DNA of 64,000 bases. It comes from Bacillota bacterium (GTDB lineage Bacteria; Bacillota; Clostridia; Christensenellales; SZUA-584). Shown here piece by piece: positions 7,523-16,337 of this stretch. The stretch covers positions 1 to 64,000 of the forward strand of contig JAEWQS010000081.1 of assembly GCA_023399095.1 (NCBI GenBank), in the 5' to 3' direction. The position numbers and the translations under genes are program-made. The notes below the pieces were generated by a model that saw only the letters and a list, made by a program, of their open reading frames with translations, was not told the DNA's origin and searched no databases. Each line of letters starts with the position of its first letter. The stretch's first letter is position 1.

Positions 7523-8737
7523 TTAATCGCACTCGTTATAGCCTTCATATTTGCGGAATTTAAGGCCGAGGCCGGTATCATAATGGCTGGCCGGCTCGTC
7601 GATGTGACCTCCGTTCCAACTGCATTCATCCAGAGCAAGTGTGTCATATGAATTATGGGGTTCTTTGATCAGCCTTGATGCGTCGCGGCCTAAAACCGTC
7701 AACGCGAGCTTGTCGTGCTCAAATAAATCCATTAACGCCTGCGCCGCCCTTTCCCGGACACCGTAATCCGCATCTGACAGTTCGCCGTGAAGCCTGACCG
7801 CCTCGCTGTTGCATTCAGGCAGACCTTCATAAGCGGCAATACGCACTTCTATGCTGCCATCATGCATGGCCGCATCCCGCAGGCACTCCATCTTGTTCGG
7901 AAAATCCGATTTGGCCAGCAATTTTGCCGCCCTGGGACGCAGAAACCAATCGGACGTGTTTTTGACTAAGTCCATCAGTAAATCAGGATTGGTTATTTGG
8001 TTTAGCAACTTGTCTAAATCATATATGATGTGTTCATGCCGGAGCCTGGCATGCACGGCTTCCCCATTTCGCCCAAGCCGTTTATACAGAAACTCTTTTT
8101 GGGGAAACGTCAGCCTTTCATCCTGCGCCTGCGTTTCCAGCAGCGCGAGATCCGTGCAATGCTTCACAGCGATATACCAATCTGTCGCGTGGGCGTGCGG
8201 GTTCATCACATACCGGGCGATCCTGCTTTGATCATCCATATCAATCGCTGCTTGCAGCCTTCTCGGCGACGGGACATCCTCTCCGCAAACTGATTGCCGG
8301 AGCGCTTCGTCGGTCAGCTTCCGAAACGCCAGAACGCCTGCCTTTTCCCATGCGGCGTGTTTGGCTACCTCGGCCAGCAGCGTTTCGTCGGTCAGCGTTT
8401 CCACCGCAGCGGCATAGAGATCCATTTCGCAAATCGCCAGTTTACGCAGCAGCGGCTGATTGACGGATTTTCGGATCGCCGCTTCCCGCGTCTTTGCGGT
8501 ATACGGGCCGCCTGCAATGCTGTCGATGAATTCCGCGTCTGAAATAAGCTCTATCGCAGCGCACTGAGTTGAGGGCGAGCTCGCTTTGCATGCGATCTCG
8601 AATAACGCCTGCTGATCTCCTTTCAACCGTTCTATACCCATCGCTGCGAGCTCGTTTTCATGGGTTTTGGTTGCCGTCTTTAAAATCCAGCGCCTGCTCC
8701 TGCTACGCCGCATCTTTCTGAATTTCCAGGGTTCCAT
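7523..8737 (-). CDS. HEAT-like repeat protein, divergent cap (404 aa)
   Basis: Starts Met-Glu-Pro-Trp-Lys-Phe-Arg-Lys-Met after GGGAGG (eight bases); the family cap is replaced by a basic stretch rich in Arg, but the repeats from residue 30 on match the paralogues (Leu-x-Asp-Glu-x-Leu-x-x-x-Val-Ala and similar). Residues 260-350 carry regular HEAT-like units with Val-Arg-Ile-Ala and Val-Arg-Glu-Arg-Ala. The C-terminus has His-Ile-Asp..His-Tyr-Asp-Thr-Gly..Phe-Arg-Lys-Tyr, which may be a distant version of the CHxD ending. It sits 16 bases from its upstream neighbour. Confidence 0.7.
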   Translation of the reverse strand: MEPWKFRKMRRSRSRRWILKTATKTHENELAAMGIERLKGDQQALFEIACKASSPSTQCAAIELISDAEFIDSIAGGPYTAKTREAAIRKSVNQPLLRKLAICEMDLYAAAVETLTDETLLAEVAKHAAWEKAGVLAFRKLTDEALRQSVCGEDVPSPRRLQAAIDMDDQSRIARYVMNPHAHATDWYIAVKHCTDLALLETQAQDERLTFPQKEFLYKRLGRNGEAVHARLRHEHIIYDLDKLLNQITNPDLLMDLVKNTSDWFLRPRAAKLLAKSDFPNKMECLRDAAMHDGSIEVRIAAYEGLPECNSEAVRLHGELSDADYGVRERAAQALMDLFEHDKLALTVLGRDASRLIKEPHNSYDTLALDECSWNGGHIDEPASHYDTGLGLKFRKYEGYNECD

Positions 8738-8753
8738 TGTCGATTCCTCCCTA

Positions 8754-10622
8754 TCATGATCCCATGCCAAGGCCCGCCAGCTTTGCAATCACATTGGCGA
8801 AGCGCGAAGCCTGGCCCTCTTCCACCGACTTCACATAAACCGCCGCCGCCGCGACGATTTCATGACGTTCGCTTATAAACTCGTCGCTGCACAGCCTTTC
8901 CAGAACGGTGCCCAGACTGATGCTGTCCTCCAGCACCATTTTAAGCAGCGCAGGCCATCGCGTGAGCCGCACGCACGCCGCCGCACGGACGCCCAGCGAT
9001 TCATCATAGAGCGCATGTTTCTCCAGAAAATCCTGATCGTCAATGAATGGCACCGCCGCTGTGCGGACGCGCGAAGACGGGTCATTTTCAACCGTTGCCA
9101 TTAAAGCGCTCTCATCGAGCGAGCCAAGAGCCGCGATGCGCATGTCCTCCAGCTTTCGGCAGGCAACCTCATAGTCCACATTTCCGGGGTTTGATTTAAG
9201 AACGATTTCCTTGAGCGCCGCCTCTCCTTGGATCTTTTCCGCAGCCGCTCCGGCAAAGCGGCTTCCTCCCAGCGCCACTTTGAGCAATATGTCGGCGTCG
9301 GTTATATAGTCCACCGCATCGGTGTCGATATATGTCATTAAATCGTCCGCAAGTCCCATCGCCTGATAAATGATTTCCTGATTTTTTATCCTGCTGAGCG
9401 CCGCCCTGACCAGCTGTCTTTTTTCTTCGGTCTGCTTATTCTGCGTGTGCACCCAGACCACCTGCCCCAGCCGCTCGTCCACGGTCAAGCGGCTGACCGC
9501 AGCCATCCGTATCGACTGCCGGTAAGGGAAACCGTCGCAGGCTATCTCCGCAAGCAGCCGCTGGCTTTCCACGCGCAATACCGTTTCTTCATCCAGATCG
9601 CTCATGTTATGCCCCGCATACAGGTCAAAATCATCCGGATCGGTGAGCAGCGATCCCGCTTTCTTGCGGGCTTTCCTGTCAAATGATTTGGTTGCCACCC
9701 TATAAAGCTGCTCCTGTGACAGCGCCGGCGCGGCCGTCCCCTGTTTCTTTCCTTTTCTGACGCCTTTATGACCGACCGGTGCAGCTTCGAGCGCCTTTTG
9801 CAGCAGCGATTCGGTGGTCTGGTAAGGCATCAGGTCAATAAACTGAATGATGTCAGCATGTCTGTCGAGTCTCTCAGCCGCTTCATGCCGGACGGTGGCG
9901 GAATCATTAGATAGCGCGATCTCCAGAAGCGTTGGCTGATCGGTGATGCGTTCGAGCGCCATCAGTCTCTCTTTGATTGCTTTGGCTGTTCCGATCGCTT
10001 CCAGCACGGCCTCCGTGGTTCTAAGCCCCCCCACCAGCACTGTGGCTGCATCGCTCAGCGTCACACCAAAATCGTCGAGAATGCCCAGTGCTTTCAGAAT
10101 TGTTTTGTCCGAAAAGTGCCTCAGGATCGCTTCCATCTCCGGCGCGTCACATGCGAATAACCCCACGCAATGCAGCAGTACCGTCGGCATAAAATCATCG
10201 TCTTTCATGCAGTGTTTAAGATACGCGCTGCGTTCCTTGGGCGCAAGCGTTTTCAGCAGCTTCGCAAATACGGTGGGATCCTCCGTCAGATCCATAGCGG
10301 CGGAAAGCACGGCGGTGACGCGGGGCTCGGGGCTTTCCCCCTCTTCATATTCAAACCGCTGTAATATATCCGTAAACTCCTCGCACTCCGCCAGACGTTG
10401 CAACGCCATGCCGGCCACGCGCGCGCTCACGCGCGGCTCGCCCAGCGCCAGACGCTCAAGCAGAAGTTGATCCTGAATACGCGAAACCGCAAAAAGCGCC
10501 ACCGCATCATCGCGTGCGTGTTTCGCTGCGCGCAGCAGCGCGCCGTCCGACTTCAGCGAAGCTGCCGTGGCCATCGCTTTTTGGGTATCCTTGCTCTGCC
10601 ATCCATGCCAAAACAGTCCCAT
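8754..10622 (-). CDS. HEAT-like repeat protein (622 aa)
   Basis: The ATG at 10622 follows GGGAGG by seven bases, and the protein opens Met-Gly-Leu-Phe-Trp-His-Gly-Trp-Gln-Ser with Gln-Lys-Ala-Met. It is a long array of HEAT-like repeats across almost its whole length, with recurring Arg-Ile-x-Asp-Gln-x-x-Leu-x-x-x-Ala and Val-Arg-x-x-Ala units. A basic loop with Gly-Lys-Lys-Gln-Gly interrupts it near residue 295. There is no CHxD ending. Such solenoids normally bind proteins or nucleic acids. It belongs to the same minus-strand run as the radical SAM gene. Confidence 0.75.
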   Translation of the reverse strand: MGLFWHGWQSKDTQKAMATAASLKSDGALLRAAKHARDDAVALFAVSRIQDQLLLERLALGEPRVSARVAGMALQRLAECEEFTDILQRFEYEEGESPEPRVTAVLSAAMDLTEDPTVFAKLLKTLAPKERSAYLKHCMKDDDFMPTVLLHCVGLFACDAPEMEAILRHFSDKTILKALGILDDFGVTLSDAATVLVGGLRTTEAVLEAIGTAKAIKERLMALERITDQPTLLEIALSNDSATVRHEAAERLDRHADIIQFIDLMPYQTTESLLQKALEAAPVGHKGVRKGKKQGTAAPALSQEQLYRVATKSFDRKARKKAGSLLTDPDDFDLYAGHNMSDLDEETVLRVESQRLLAEIACDGFPYRQSIRMAAVSRLTVDERLGQVVWVHTQNKQTEEKRQLVRAALSRIKNQEIIYQAMGLADDLMTYIDTDAVDYITDADILLKVALGGSRFAGAAAEKIQGEAALKEIVLKSNPGNVDYEVACRKLEDMRIAALGSLDESALMATVENDPSSRVRTAAVPFIDDQDFLEKHALYDESLGVRAAACVRLTRWPALLKMVLEDSISLGTVLERLCSDEFISERHEIVAAAAVYVKSVEEGQASRFANVIAKLAGLGMGS

Positions 10623-10648
10623 GTGTTCCCCTCCCACAGCAGCCGGAA

Positions 10649-11266
10649 TCAGCGTTCCGGATCAAAATAAAACCCATAATCCGCATGCTTGCCGTTGCGG
10701 AAACTGTTGACGGTATATCGTCCTTTCCGCTGCGCAATGCGTTCCCTGTACAGGCCTGTATGCCGGTAAAGCGCCTTGATGCACAGCGCGTATTCAACCA
10801 GATGGTGATCCTCCAGCAGCCAATCCAGCAGCGCTTCATCGACGAGCACCGTGTCGGGCCCGGCAGCCGCAAGCAGCCTGCTTAGCGCATGGGCCCGCAG
10901 TTCCCGGCCAAACGGGCCGCCGCGCGTGTTCATCACCTGCCGTAGACATGCCGGGTCTTTAAGGCGGCTGACAGCCTCCCGCGCGATGGCAGGGTTTTCG
11001 TTGCGCAGCGCCGCCTGACACAGCGCCGACTGGTCGGTCATCTTACGAACGGCGGCCTTGCGGACGGAGAGTTCCAGCTTTATTTCGGCGGCCAGCGCAG
11101 CCAGCATTTGATTATCGTTGATGCTTAAGACCGCAACTTCGGCGATACGGGCGTCATTGCACGCGCCAGCGATCCGAAAGAGCGCTTTTTCGTCCTTAAT
11201 GCGTGCGACCGCGATCAGCCTGTTCATCTCATCCGTACCGATCCACTGCGACTTCCAAAAACCCAT
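10649..11266 (-). CDS. HEAT-like repeat protein (205 aa)
   Basis: Starts Met-Gly-Phe-Trp-Lys-Ser-Gln-Trp-Ile-Gly, the shared cap with Trp at both aromatic positions. Four or so HEAT-like units follow (Val-Arg-Lys-Ala-Ala-Val-Arg-Lys-Met-Thr-Asp-Gln). The end reads Lys-His-Ala-Asp-Tyr-Gly-Phe-Tyr-Phe-Asp, close in spirit to the His-x-Asp..Tyr-x-Phe ending of the larger paralogues. The start codon is 12 bases after the radical SAM stop, with GGGTGAG between, so translation is probably coupled to that gene. Confidence 0.7.
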   Translation of the reverse strand: MGFWKSQWIGTDEMNRLIAVARIKDEKALFRIAGACNDARIAEVAVLSINDNQMLAALAAEIKLELSVRKAAVRKMTDQSALCQAALRNENPAIAREAVSRLKDPACLRQVMNTRGGPFGRELRAHALSRLLAAAGPDTVLVDEALLDWLLEDHHLVEYALCIKALYRHTGLYRERIAQRKGRYTVNSFRNGKHADYGFYFDPER

Positions 11267-11278
11267 CAGTCTCACCCG

Positions 11279-13483
11279 CTATTCCAGCATACCCGCCAAA
11301 TGCGTAAACGCGGCCTTGCGCGCCGTACAGTCAAAATCCCCGCTGTCAATGCTCTGTTTGTCTTCCGACCATGCCTTGCACATCCCGCCGCAAAGGTATC
11401 GGACTTGGCACTCCCTGCATTTTTCGTTGGTGTCCACTTCGTGCCGGATTAACTCACAGAAGGATACGCTCTCCACAATATCCTTAAGAATGTCTTTAAG
11501 CAGATTCCCGAGCCGCTTATCCGCACCGCACCACGCGTAGCACGGATAAGCGCCGCCATCCGGCTCCACGTAAAGGTTCTGTCCGAGGCCACAGGAGAAG
11601 CGCGGCCGGAAAGGCCGTTTTTTCTCATTCTCGTCTATGCAGAGAAAATCCGCGTCCCTCGGCGCGCCTTCCGCCCGGCCTAACGGCAGGATGGGCCTGA
11701 AGCGTACGTTTTCAATTCCAAGACGCTCACTCAGTTCAATAACCGATTTCCCTTCTTTCCCTTCGCGCTGTGCTTTTGTCAGTGTCGCGCAGACGCCTGC
11801 CCGACTGGTAAATCCCATCTTTTTTATACGTTCAAGGTTATTTATCGTCAGCGCGTAGCTTCCTGCGCCGCGCTGCATATCATGGCTCTCCTCATCGCCG
11901 TCCACGCTTACCACGATCTCAGGAAAAGCTTCGCACAAAGCCTTCAAACGCTCATCGGATATGGGAAAGCCCAGCGACGTGCGCAGAATCAGCCGCATAC
12001 CCTTCAACGCGATTTGCCTGATTCCCTCAAGCATTGCGTCGATCTCGGTATGCACAAGCGGCTCTCCGCCCGTCACCACCACCGCGGCAAAGAGCGACTT
12101 TTGTGCCTCTTCGATAATACTGAGCGCCGCACTGGCGGACATCTCGCTCATGTTGCTTTCGCCGCCCCGCGCGTAGCAATGGCCGCAGCGCAGCGGACAA
12201 TCGAACGTGACGTGCAGATACAGCTTGTTGAGTTCATTTACCCGGTTTTTCCTGTAACGCTCAAGCGCTGTACCCGCGCCGCTGGCATAGCGTCCCCACC
12301 GGGAAGCCTGCCGCATGCGCTGTTCGTTGATCTCCAGATCGTAGGGGTGCGGCTGGTCTCCCGCCATCTGCAGCAGCGGCGCCTGCTCCGCAGATATGCG
12401 TTTGGTCATAAGGCAGCCCATCTCTAGCGCCATATCGCGCGATATCTCGTCGAACGCTGTGCGGTAGGCTTCGCAGTAGGGGTCTTTTTGGGTATCGGAG
12501 GCAAACATACTGTACAGGCATCCCCCGCTGCAGTACGGAAAATGAACGCACACCCTGCAGGCTGTTTTCGCGCCTTCTTGTTTTGCCAGCAATGCCCGGT
12601 AGGCCGCGCTTTTTAGAATCTGCGCTTCCGTCAGGTCATCCGTCACGTTTCCCAGCGCGAATTCCGCATGCCCGCAGAAGCGCTGGCATGAATAGACGCT
12701 GCCGTCCGGCGCGATCGCCGCGAACCGCCCGAGGCACGGAAAGAAGGTGCAGGTATGGCCCACTTCGTCAAAACAGCCCTTGGCCATGGAATCCAGCGTC
12801 GATACCCTTGTTTTCCGCATGTTTTGTTTATAGGCGTTCAGGGTGTCCAGCAGAATGCGCGTCATATCCTCCACCGTCACAGTATTCGCGTCCGGCTCGC
12901 GGCCAAGCGCGCGCACCGCGCCGTGCAAAGCATAGGGAGTTCCGCTGCGCAGACTGCCTGCGTAATGCCGGAATACGCGCTCCGCCTCGCCTGCGGATTC
13001 GTGCGTAAACGTGCAGATGCGGCTGGCCTCCACGCCATATTGCAACAGCACCGCCCTTCCGCGCTCGTTGGCGGCGTAATACCCCGACCCGCGCTGCGCG
13101 TCGCACATCGCCTCGTCGCCGTCGATGCTCGTGCCCACCGTGATGCGGTAATCGCGGATGAGCTGCGCCATGCACTCGTCCATCGCTATCAGGTTGCTCT
13201 GCATGGAAAGGCGCAGCCTGCGCCCGAAGCGCTGCTGCAACTTTGGCAATATGTATTCGTAATATTCCGGTCCGGCCAGCAAAGGCTCGCCCCCGTGAAA
13301 CGTGACCTGCACTTTTCCCTCTTCAGGCGCGATCCGTTCCATAAAATTTAGCGCTTTATCCGCCGCCTCCCGCGTCATGGTTTCGCCCCGGTTGGGGCCG
13401 AAGCAGTAGGTACACGAGGCCTGGCAGGCTGCTGTGGGCACGAGCATGAAGTTGGAGGGGCGAAAAGCGGATATCGGTTCCAT
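11279..13483 (-). CDS. Tandem radical SAM/SPASM protein (734 aa)
   Basis: Two complete radical SAM units in one chain. Unit 1 has the Cys-x3-Cys-x2-Cys cluster ligands at 20, 24 and 27, Gly-Gly-Glu-Pro at 64-67, and a SPASM-type set of cysteines between 245 and 337. Unit 2 has ligands at 429, 433 and 436, Gly-Gly-Glu-Pro at 472-475, and SPASM cysteines between 631 and 719. SPASM radical SAM enzymes usually modify peptides or protein side chains (thioether, C-C or C-O links, epimerisation, formylglycine). No RiPP leader-binding domain is obvious. The ATG at 13483 follows AAGGAG by six bases; an in-frame GTG at 13549 has no site. Neighbours on both sides are HEAT-like genes, which makes them, or the 45-residue ORF just upstream, candidate substrates (inference). 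Confidence 0.85.
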   Translation of the reverse strand: MEPISAFRPSNFMLVPTAACQASCTYCFGPNRGETMTREAADKALNFMERIAPEEGKVQVTFHGGEPLLAGPEYYEYILPKLQQRFGRRLRLSMQSNLIAMDECMAQLIRDYRITVGTSIDGDEAMCDAQRGSGYYAANERGRAVLLQYGVEASRICTFTHESAGEAERVFRHYAGSLRSGTPYALHGAVRALGREPDANTVTVEDMTRILLDTLNAYKQNMRKTRVSTLDSMAKGCFDEVGHTCTFFPCLGRFAAIAPDGSVYSCQRFCGHAEFALGNVTDDLTEAQILKSAAYRALLAKQEGAKTACRVCVHFPYCSGGCLYSMFASDTQKDPYCEAYRTAFDEISRDMALEMGCLMTKRISAEQAPLLQMAGDQPHPYDLEINEQRMRQASRWGRYASGAGTALERYRKNRVNELNKLYLHVTFDCPLRCGHCYARGGESNMSEMSASAALSIIEEAQKSLFAAVVVTGGEPLVHTEIDAMLEGIRQIALKGMRLILRTSLGFPISDERLKALCEAFPEIVVSVDGDEESHDMQRGAGSYALTINNLERIKKMGFTSRAGVCATLTKAQREGKEGKSVIELSERLGIENVRFRPILPLGRAEGAPRDADFLCIDENEKKRPFRPRFSCGLGQNLYVEPDGGAYPCYAWCGADKRLGNLLKDILKDIVESVSFCELIRHEVDTNEKCRECQVRYLCGGMCKAWSEDKQSIDSGDFDCTARKAAFTHLAGMLE

Positions 13484-13521
13484 GTTGTCTCCTTTATACA
13501 AGCGTAAAAACTCGGGGGGAA

Positions 13522-13659
13522 TTATGCTGTCGTTATGCCCGTAGTCCACATGGTCGCCAAGGTCTTGATAAGCTTCCGCTGGCTTTTCATACGCGATACG
13601 GCTCTCAGCGCTTTGTCGGGATTATCTCTATTTTCCCAAACGGGTCTGAACAGTCTCAT
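13522..13659 (-). CDS. 45-residue peptide with the family cap, upstream of radical SAM gene
   Basis: The ATG at 13659 lies five bases after the stop of the 671-residue gene, with GAGGGG overlapping that gene's end, so it can be translated by coupling. The peptide begins Met-Arg-Leu-Phe-Arg-Pro-Val-Trp and continues Lys-Ala-Leu-Arg-Ala-Val-Ser-Arg-Met-Lys-Ser, the family cap, then ends in a Thr-rich tail (Met-Trp-Thr-Thr-Gly-Ile-Thr-Thr-Ala). It stops 39 bases before the radical SAM start. It could be a short precursor-like peptide or the stump of a deleted paralogue; another frame over its end encodes His-Val-Asp-Tyr-Gly-His. Confidence 0.5.
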   Translation of the reverse strand: MRLFRPVWENRDNPDKALRAVSRMKSQRKLIKTLATMWTTGITTA

Positions 13660-13664
13660 GCCCC

Positions 13665-15680
13665 TCACACCTCATTTGTCAGATTGAAATATGTGTACCC
13701 CTCGTCCTGATGGCACCATTTGTCGCGGTATGCTTTGCCCGAATCAACATGGGATATGGCTTTTTGTTTGAGCCCTTCTATGGCTCCGGAAAAACGCCCT
13801 GCCGCGTAGACCCGCTTCAGCGCCGCCGCCACAGGCCGGAAGTCAAATTGCTCGTCCTTTTTGTTATCCGCAATGATGGAGATCATCTCCGCAACGACTG
13901 AGTCGCTTAGCCGCCGCGCCCAGCCCGCGTCCAGCGCATCGAGGCGCACGCAGATACTCGGCGTGCAGTAACGCATTACATCGGAAACCAATATTTTCAG
14001 CAGCGCGTCCGCATCCGTTACCTGCTGCGCCGCCCACATGCGCACCTTGGGCGAGTCTGCGCCGCGCACCAGCGCCAGCAATTTGTCCTCAGCTGTGATC
14101 TGTTTAAGATCGGCGATACTGGCATTGGTCTCCATCCCAACCAGAAACAGCGCATCCTCGCTCTCGGTTCGCCGCGCGGCTTTCAACCGTACCGCTTTCG
14201 GCGCCGTATGCTCAAGCGCAATGTCTTTTGGCTCTTCCTGATCGGCAGCAGCGGCAAGCACAGTGTCCCTCAAGTCAAAGTATACGGAACCTCCGTCCTG
14301 ATGACACCATTTATCGCGGTAATCCCTGCCGGTGTAATCAAGATGCGCCACGGCTTTGCCCTGTAATCCCCTGAGAGCCGCTTTGGCCCGTCCCTGCCGG
14401 TATACGCTTTTAAGCGCGGCCGCATAATGGCGGAAATCGAACTTCTCGGCCTTTCTGTTATCCTTAATGATGCCGGTAAGCGTCCTGACCGCCGCGTCGT
14501 CAAGCTGCTGCGCCCAGTCCGCGTCCAGCGTATCCAGCCGTTCGCATATTTCAGGCCGGAAATTCTCGGGTATTTTGGCGCTGACGATATCAAAAAGCGC
14601 TTTCGCATCGGTGATGTATTTGAGCGCCTTTTTACGTACTTCCTGCGTATTAGCGCTTTTGACAAGCTCCAACAGTACGCGCTCATCCGTCATACGGCTG
14701 ACAGCTGCCACGCGAAGCTCGCCGGGCATGTTCGGATTCAAAGCGACGCCCTTTAACGCCTCGGCGGATTGGAATGCGGGCAGCGCCTTGAGGGCGAACG
14801 CATACTCCACCGCGCGGGGGCTTAAGGTTTCCCGCTCATTTATAACCGGAAAACGCTCTGCTCGTTCGCGCCCCGCGATACGCTCCAATACGCTCCAGTC
14901 CTGAATCTTGCCCGCCGCCTGCGCTCGTACATCCTTCGGCCCGCAAAGCGCCAGCACAGCCAGCCGCCAGTCATCCGTTATATCGGCTATATTCACCATT
15001 TCGGCGCACGCTTCACAAACGGCGAGAAACAGCGTCTGTTCCAAAACCTCCGCCGCAATTGCCGCGTTCCCTGTTTTGCGGAGCGCTCGGATGCAAGTAT
15101 GAGGTGTTTTCGCGGTGCGCGCCAGCCATGCCGCATTCGCGGTATCGCGCATATGAACAGCTAGGCACAGTCGCAGTTCCTCAGAATCGGTGATGTCATA
15201 TACTTCCTGCAGGTAATCCTGATCTTCTATCCGAACAAGCGCGCTTATACGCACCTCCTCGTCTTTATCGTTCTCGTACAGCCATTTCAGCAGCGCCTGA
15301 TCCGTCACATAACCCGACGCTTTGCGGCGCAGTATCATGCTACCGAACCGGGCAACGCACGCGAGGCAGACCTTCGCCTGCGCATTGTCCTTGGCCTCTT
15401 TGCTGTCCGTCCGGCAGATTTGACGCCATACGCTTGCAAACGGCTCAATCTCCAAAAGCCGGTTAACCGCCTGTATCCCCACTCCTTCCAGAGCCGTGTC
15501 GCCGGCCAGTTCCATCAGCACCGAAGCATCGTTCAGCCGCGCAACGGCGCTCCTTCGGATGCGCGCATCCGGCGCTTCGCGCGCCGCACGGCTGAGCACA
15601 GCCTGGCTTGTGACCCGCTGCAGAGCCGCCTCCGCTTTTTTGTAATCATCCGACATCCATCCTGGTGTAAAAAGCCCCAT
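13665..15680 (-). CDS. HEAT-like repeat protein with two CHxD domains (671 aa)
   Basis: Opens Met-Gly-Leu-Phe-Thr-Pro-Gly-Trp-Met-Ser after GGGAGG (seven bases). HEAT-like repeats cover residues 15-360. A domain of about 105 residues then occurs twice (about 365-472 and 565-671), each with Cys-x-Arg-Leu-Asp-x-Leu-Asp..Trp, Phe-Asp-Phe-Arg, Tyr-x-x-Gly-Arg (or Ala-Gly-Arg), Ala-x-x-His-x-Asp, Tyr-Arg-Asp-Lys-Trp-Cys-His-Gln-Asp, and an aromatic ending (Tyr-Phe-Asp-Leu; Tyr-Thr-Tyr-Phe-Asn-Leu). More HEAT-like helices separate the two copies. The duplication implies that this module has a function worth keeping. The Cys-His pair could bind metal or be modified; neither is shown. Confidence 0.78.
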   Translation of the reverse strand: MGLFTPGWMSDDYKKAEAALQRVTSQAVLSRAAREAPDARIRRSAVARLNDASVLMELAGDTALEGVGIQAVNRLLEIEPFASVWRQICRTDSKEAKDNAQAKVCLACVARFGSMILRRKASGYVTDQALLKWLYENDKDEEVRISALVRIEDQDYLQEVYDITDSEELRLCLAVHMRDTANAAWLARTAKTPHTCIRALRKTGNAAIAAEVLEQTLFLAVCEACAEMVNIADITDDWRLAVLALCGPKDVRAQAAGKIQDWSVLERIAGRERAERFPVINERETLSPRAVEYAFALKALPAFQSAEALKGVALNPNMPGELRVAAVSRMTDERVLLELVKSANTQEVRKKALKYITDAKALFDIVSAKIPENFRPEICERLDTLDADWAQQLDDAAVRTLTGIIKDNRKAEKFDFRHYAAALKSVYRQGRAKAALRGLQGKAVAHLDYTGRDYRDKWCHQDGGSVYFDLRDTVLAAAADQEEPKDIALEHTAPKAVRLKAARRTESEDALFLVGMETNASIADLKQITAEDKLLALVRGADSPKVRMWAAQQVTDADALLKILVSDVMRYCTPSICVRLDALDAGWARRLSDSVVAEMISIIADNKKDEQFDFRPVAAALKRVYAAGRFSGAIEGLKQKAISHVDSGKAYRDKWCHQDEGYTYFNLTNEV

Positions 15681-15692
15681 AATCGCGCCTCC

Positions 15693-16337
15693 CTATTCCA
15701 TCTCGAAATTGAACTCGTCGCAGCAATGTGCCGCAACGTCGCGGCGGCGCGCAAGCGCTTGCTGGCAAACCACAACAGCTTTTGCAGTATCGCTCATGCG
15801 TTTATCCGAGGTATCTATCATGAACAGCTCCTCAAAAATACCCATGCGCCGCAGCAAATCGGCCGTCAGCAGTGCGTACCGGTTCCATTCGTCCTCTTTG
15901 CAGTGCTTCATCCTCAGCCGCGTCAATTCTAGGCATTTTACGCGCATCAGCTTTGCTCGGATTTCATCCGAGGCATCGTCGCACACCCACGCCGCGCAAA
16001 GGTAAGCGCGAGCCGCACCGCGGATATCTTTAAGATGCTCACAGTGTAAAGCTCGCTTGTGGAACCGGTACGCCAGCCTCGGAAGCTCCTTGTCGGCCCC
16101 CTCGTAGAGCCGTTCCAGCTTATCGCGCAGGACGCGCGGCCGCTTGCCGATATCCTCCGCGGCATAGCCGCAATACGGGCATGCCATGATCCAGTAGTGC
16201 ATCGTGGAGCGCAGCATCTCTGCCGGGCGGAAATCGAGATCGGGCCCTGAAAATGTGCTGAACGACGTCAGTCTTCCCTGTTGGCTTTGACGCCCGCACG
16301 CGGCGCAGAATACGGTTGTTTCTTCAATCGTGCTCAT
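15693..16337 (-). CDS. DUF2225-like zinc protein
   Basis: A 214-residue protein with Cys-Ala-Ala-Cys-Gly-Arg near residue 11 and Cys-Pro-Tyr-Cys-Gly-Tyr-Ala-Ala near residue 53, the spacing and wording of DUF2225 proteins, followed by a TPR-like helical part (residues 70-210). It probably binds one zinc. DUF2225 has no firm biochemical role that I know of. The start ATG overlaps the probable ancestral stop of the frameshifted gene upstream (ATGA). The stop is 13 bases before the 671-residue HEAT gene. Confidence 0.65.
   Translation of the reverse strand: MSTIEETTVFCAACGRQSQQGRLTSFSTFSGPDLDFRPAEMLRSTMHYWIMACPYCGYAAEDIGKRPRVLRDKLERLYEGADKELPRLAYRFHKRALHCEHLKDIRGAARAYLCAAWVCDDASDEIRAKLMRVKCLELTRLRMKHCKEDEWNRYALLTADLLRRMGIFEELFMIDTSDKRMSDTAKAVVVCQQALARRRDVAAHCCDEFNFEME

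Noticed and set aside
13484..13549. Upstream GTG start of the radical SAM gene adding 22 residues
   Set aside because: No ribosome site before the GTG, while ATG at 13483 has AAGGAG at good spacing.
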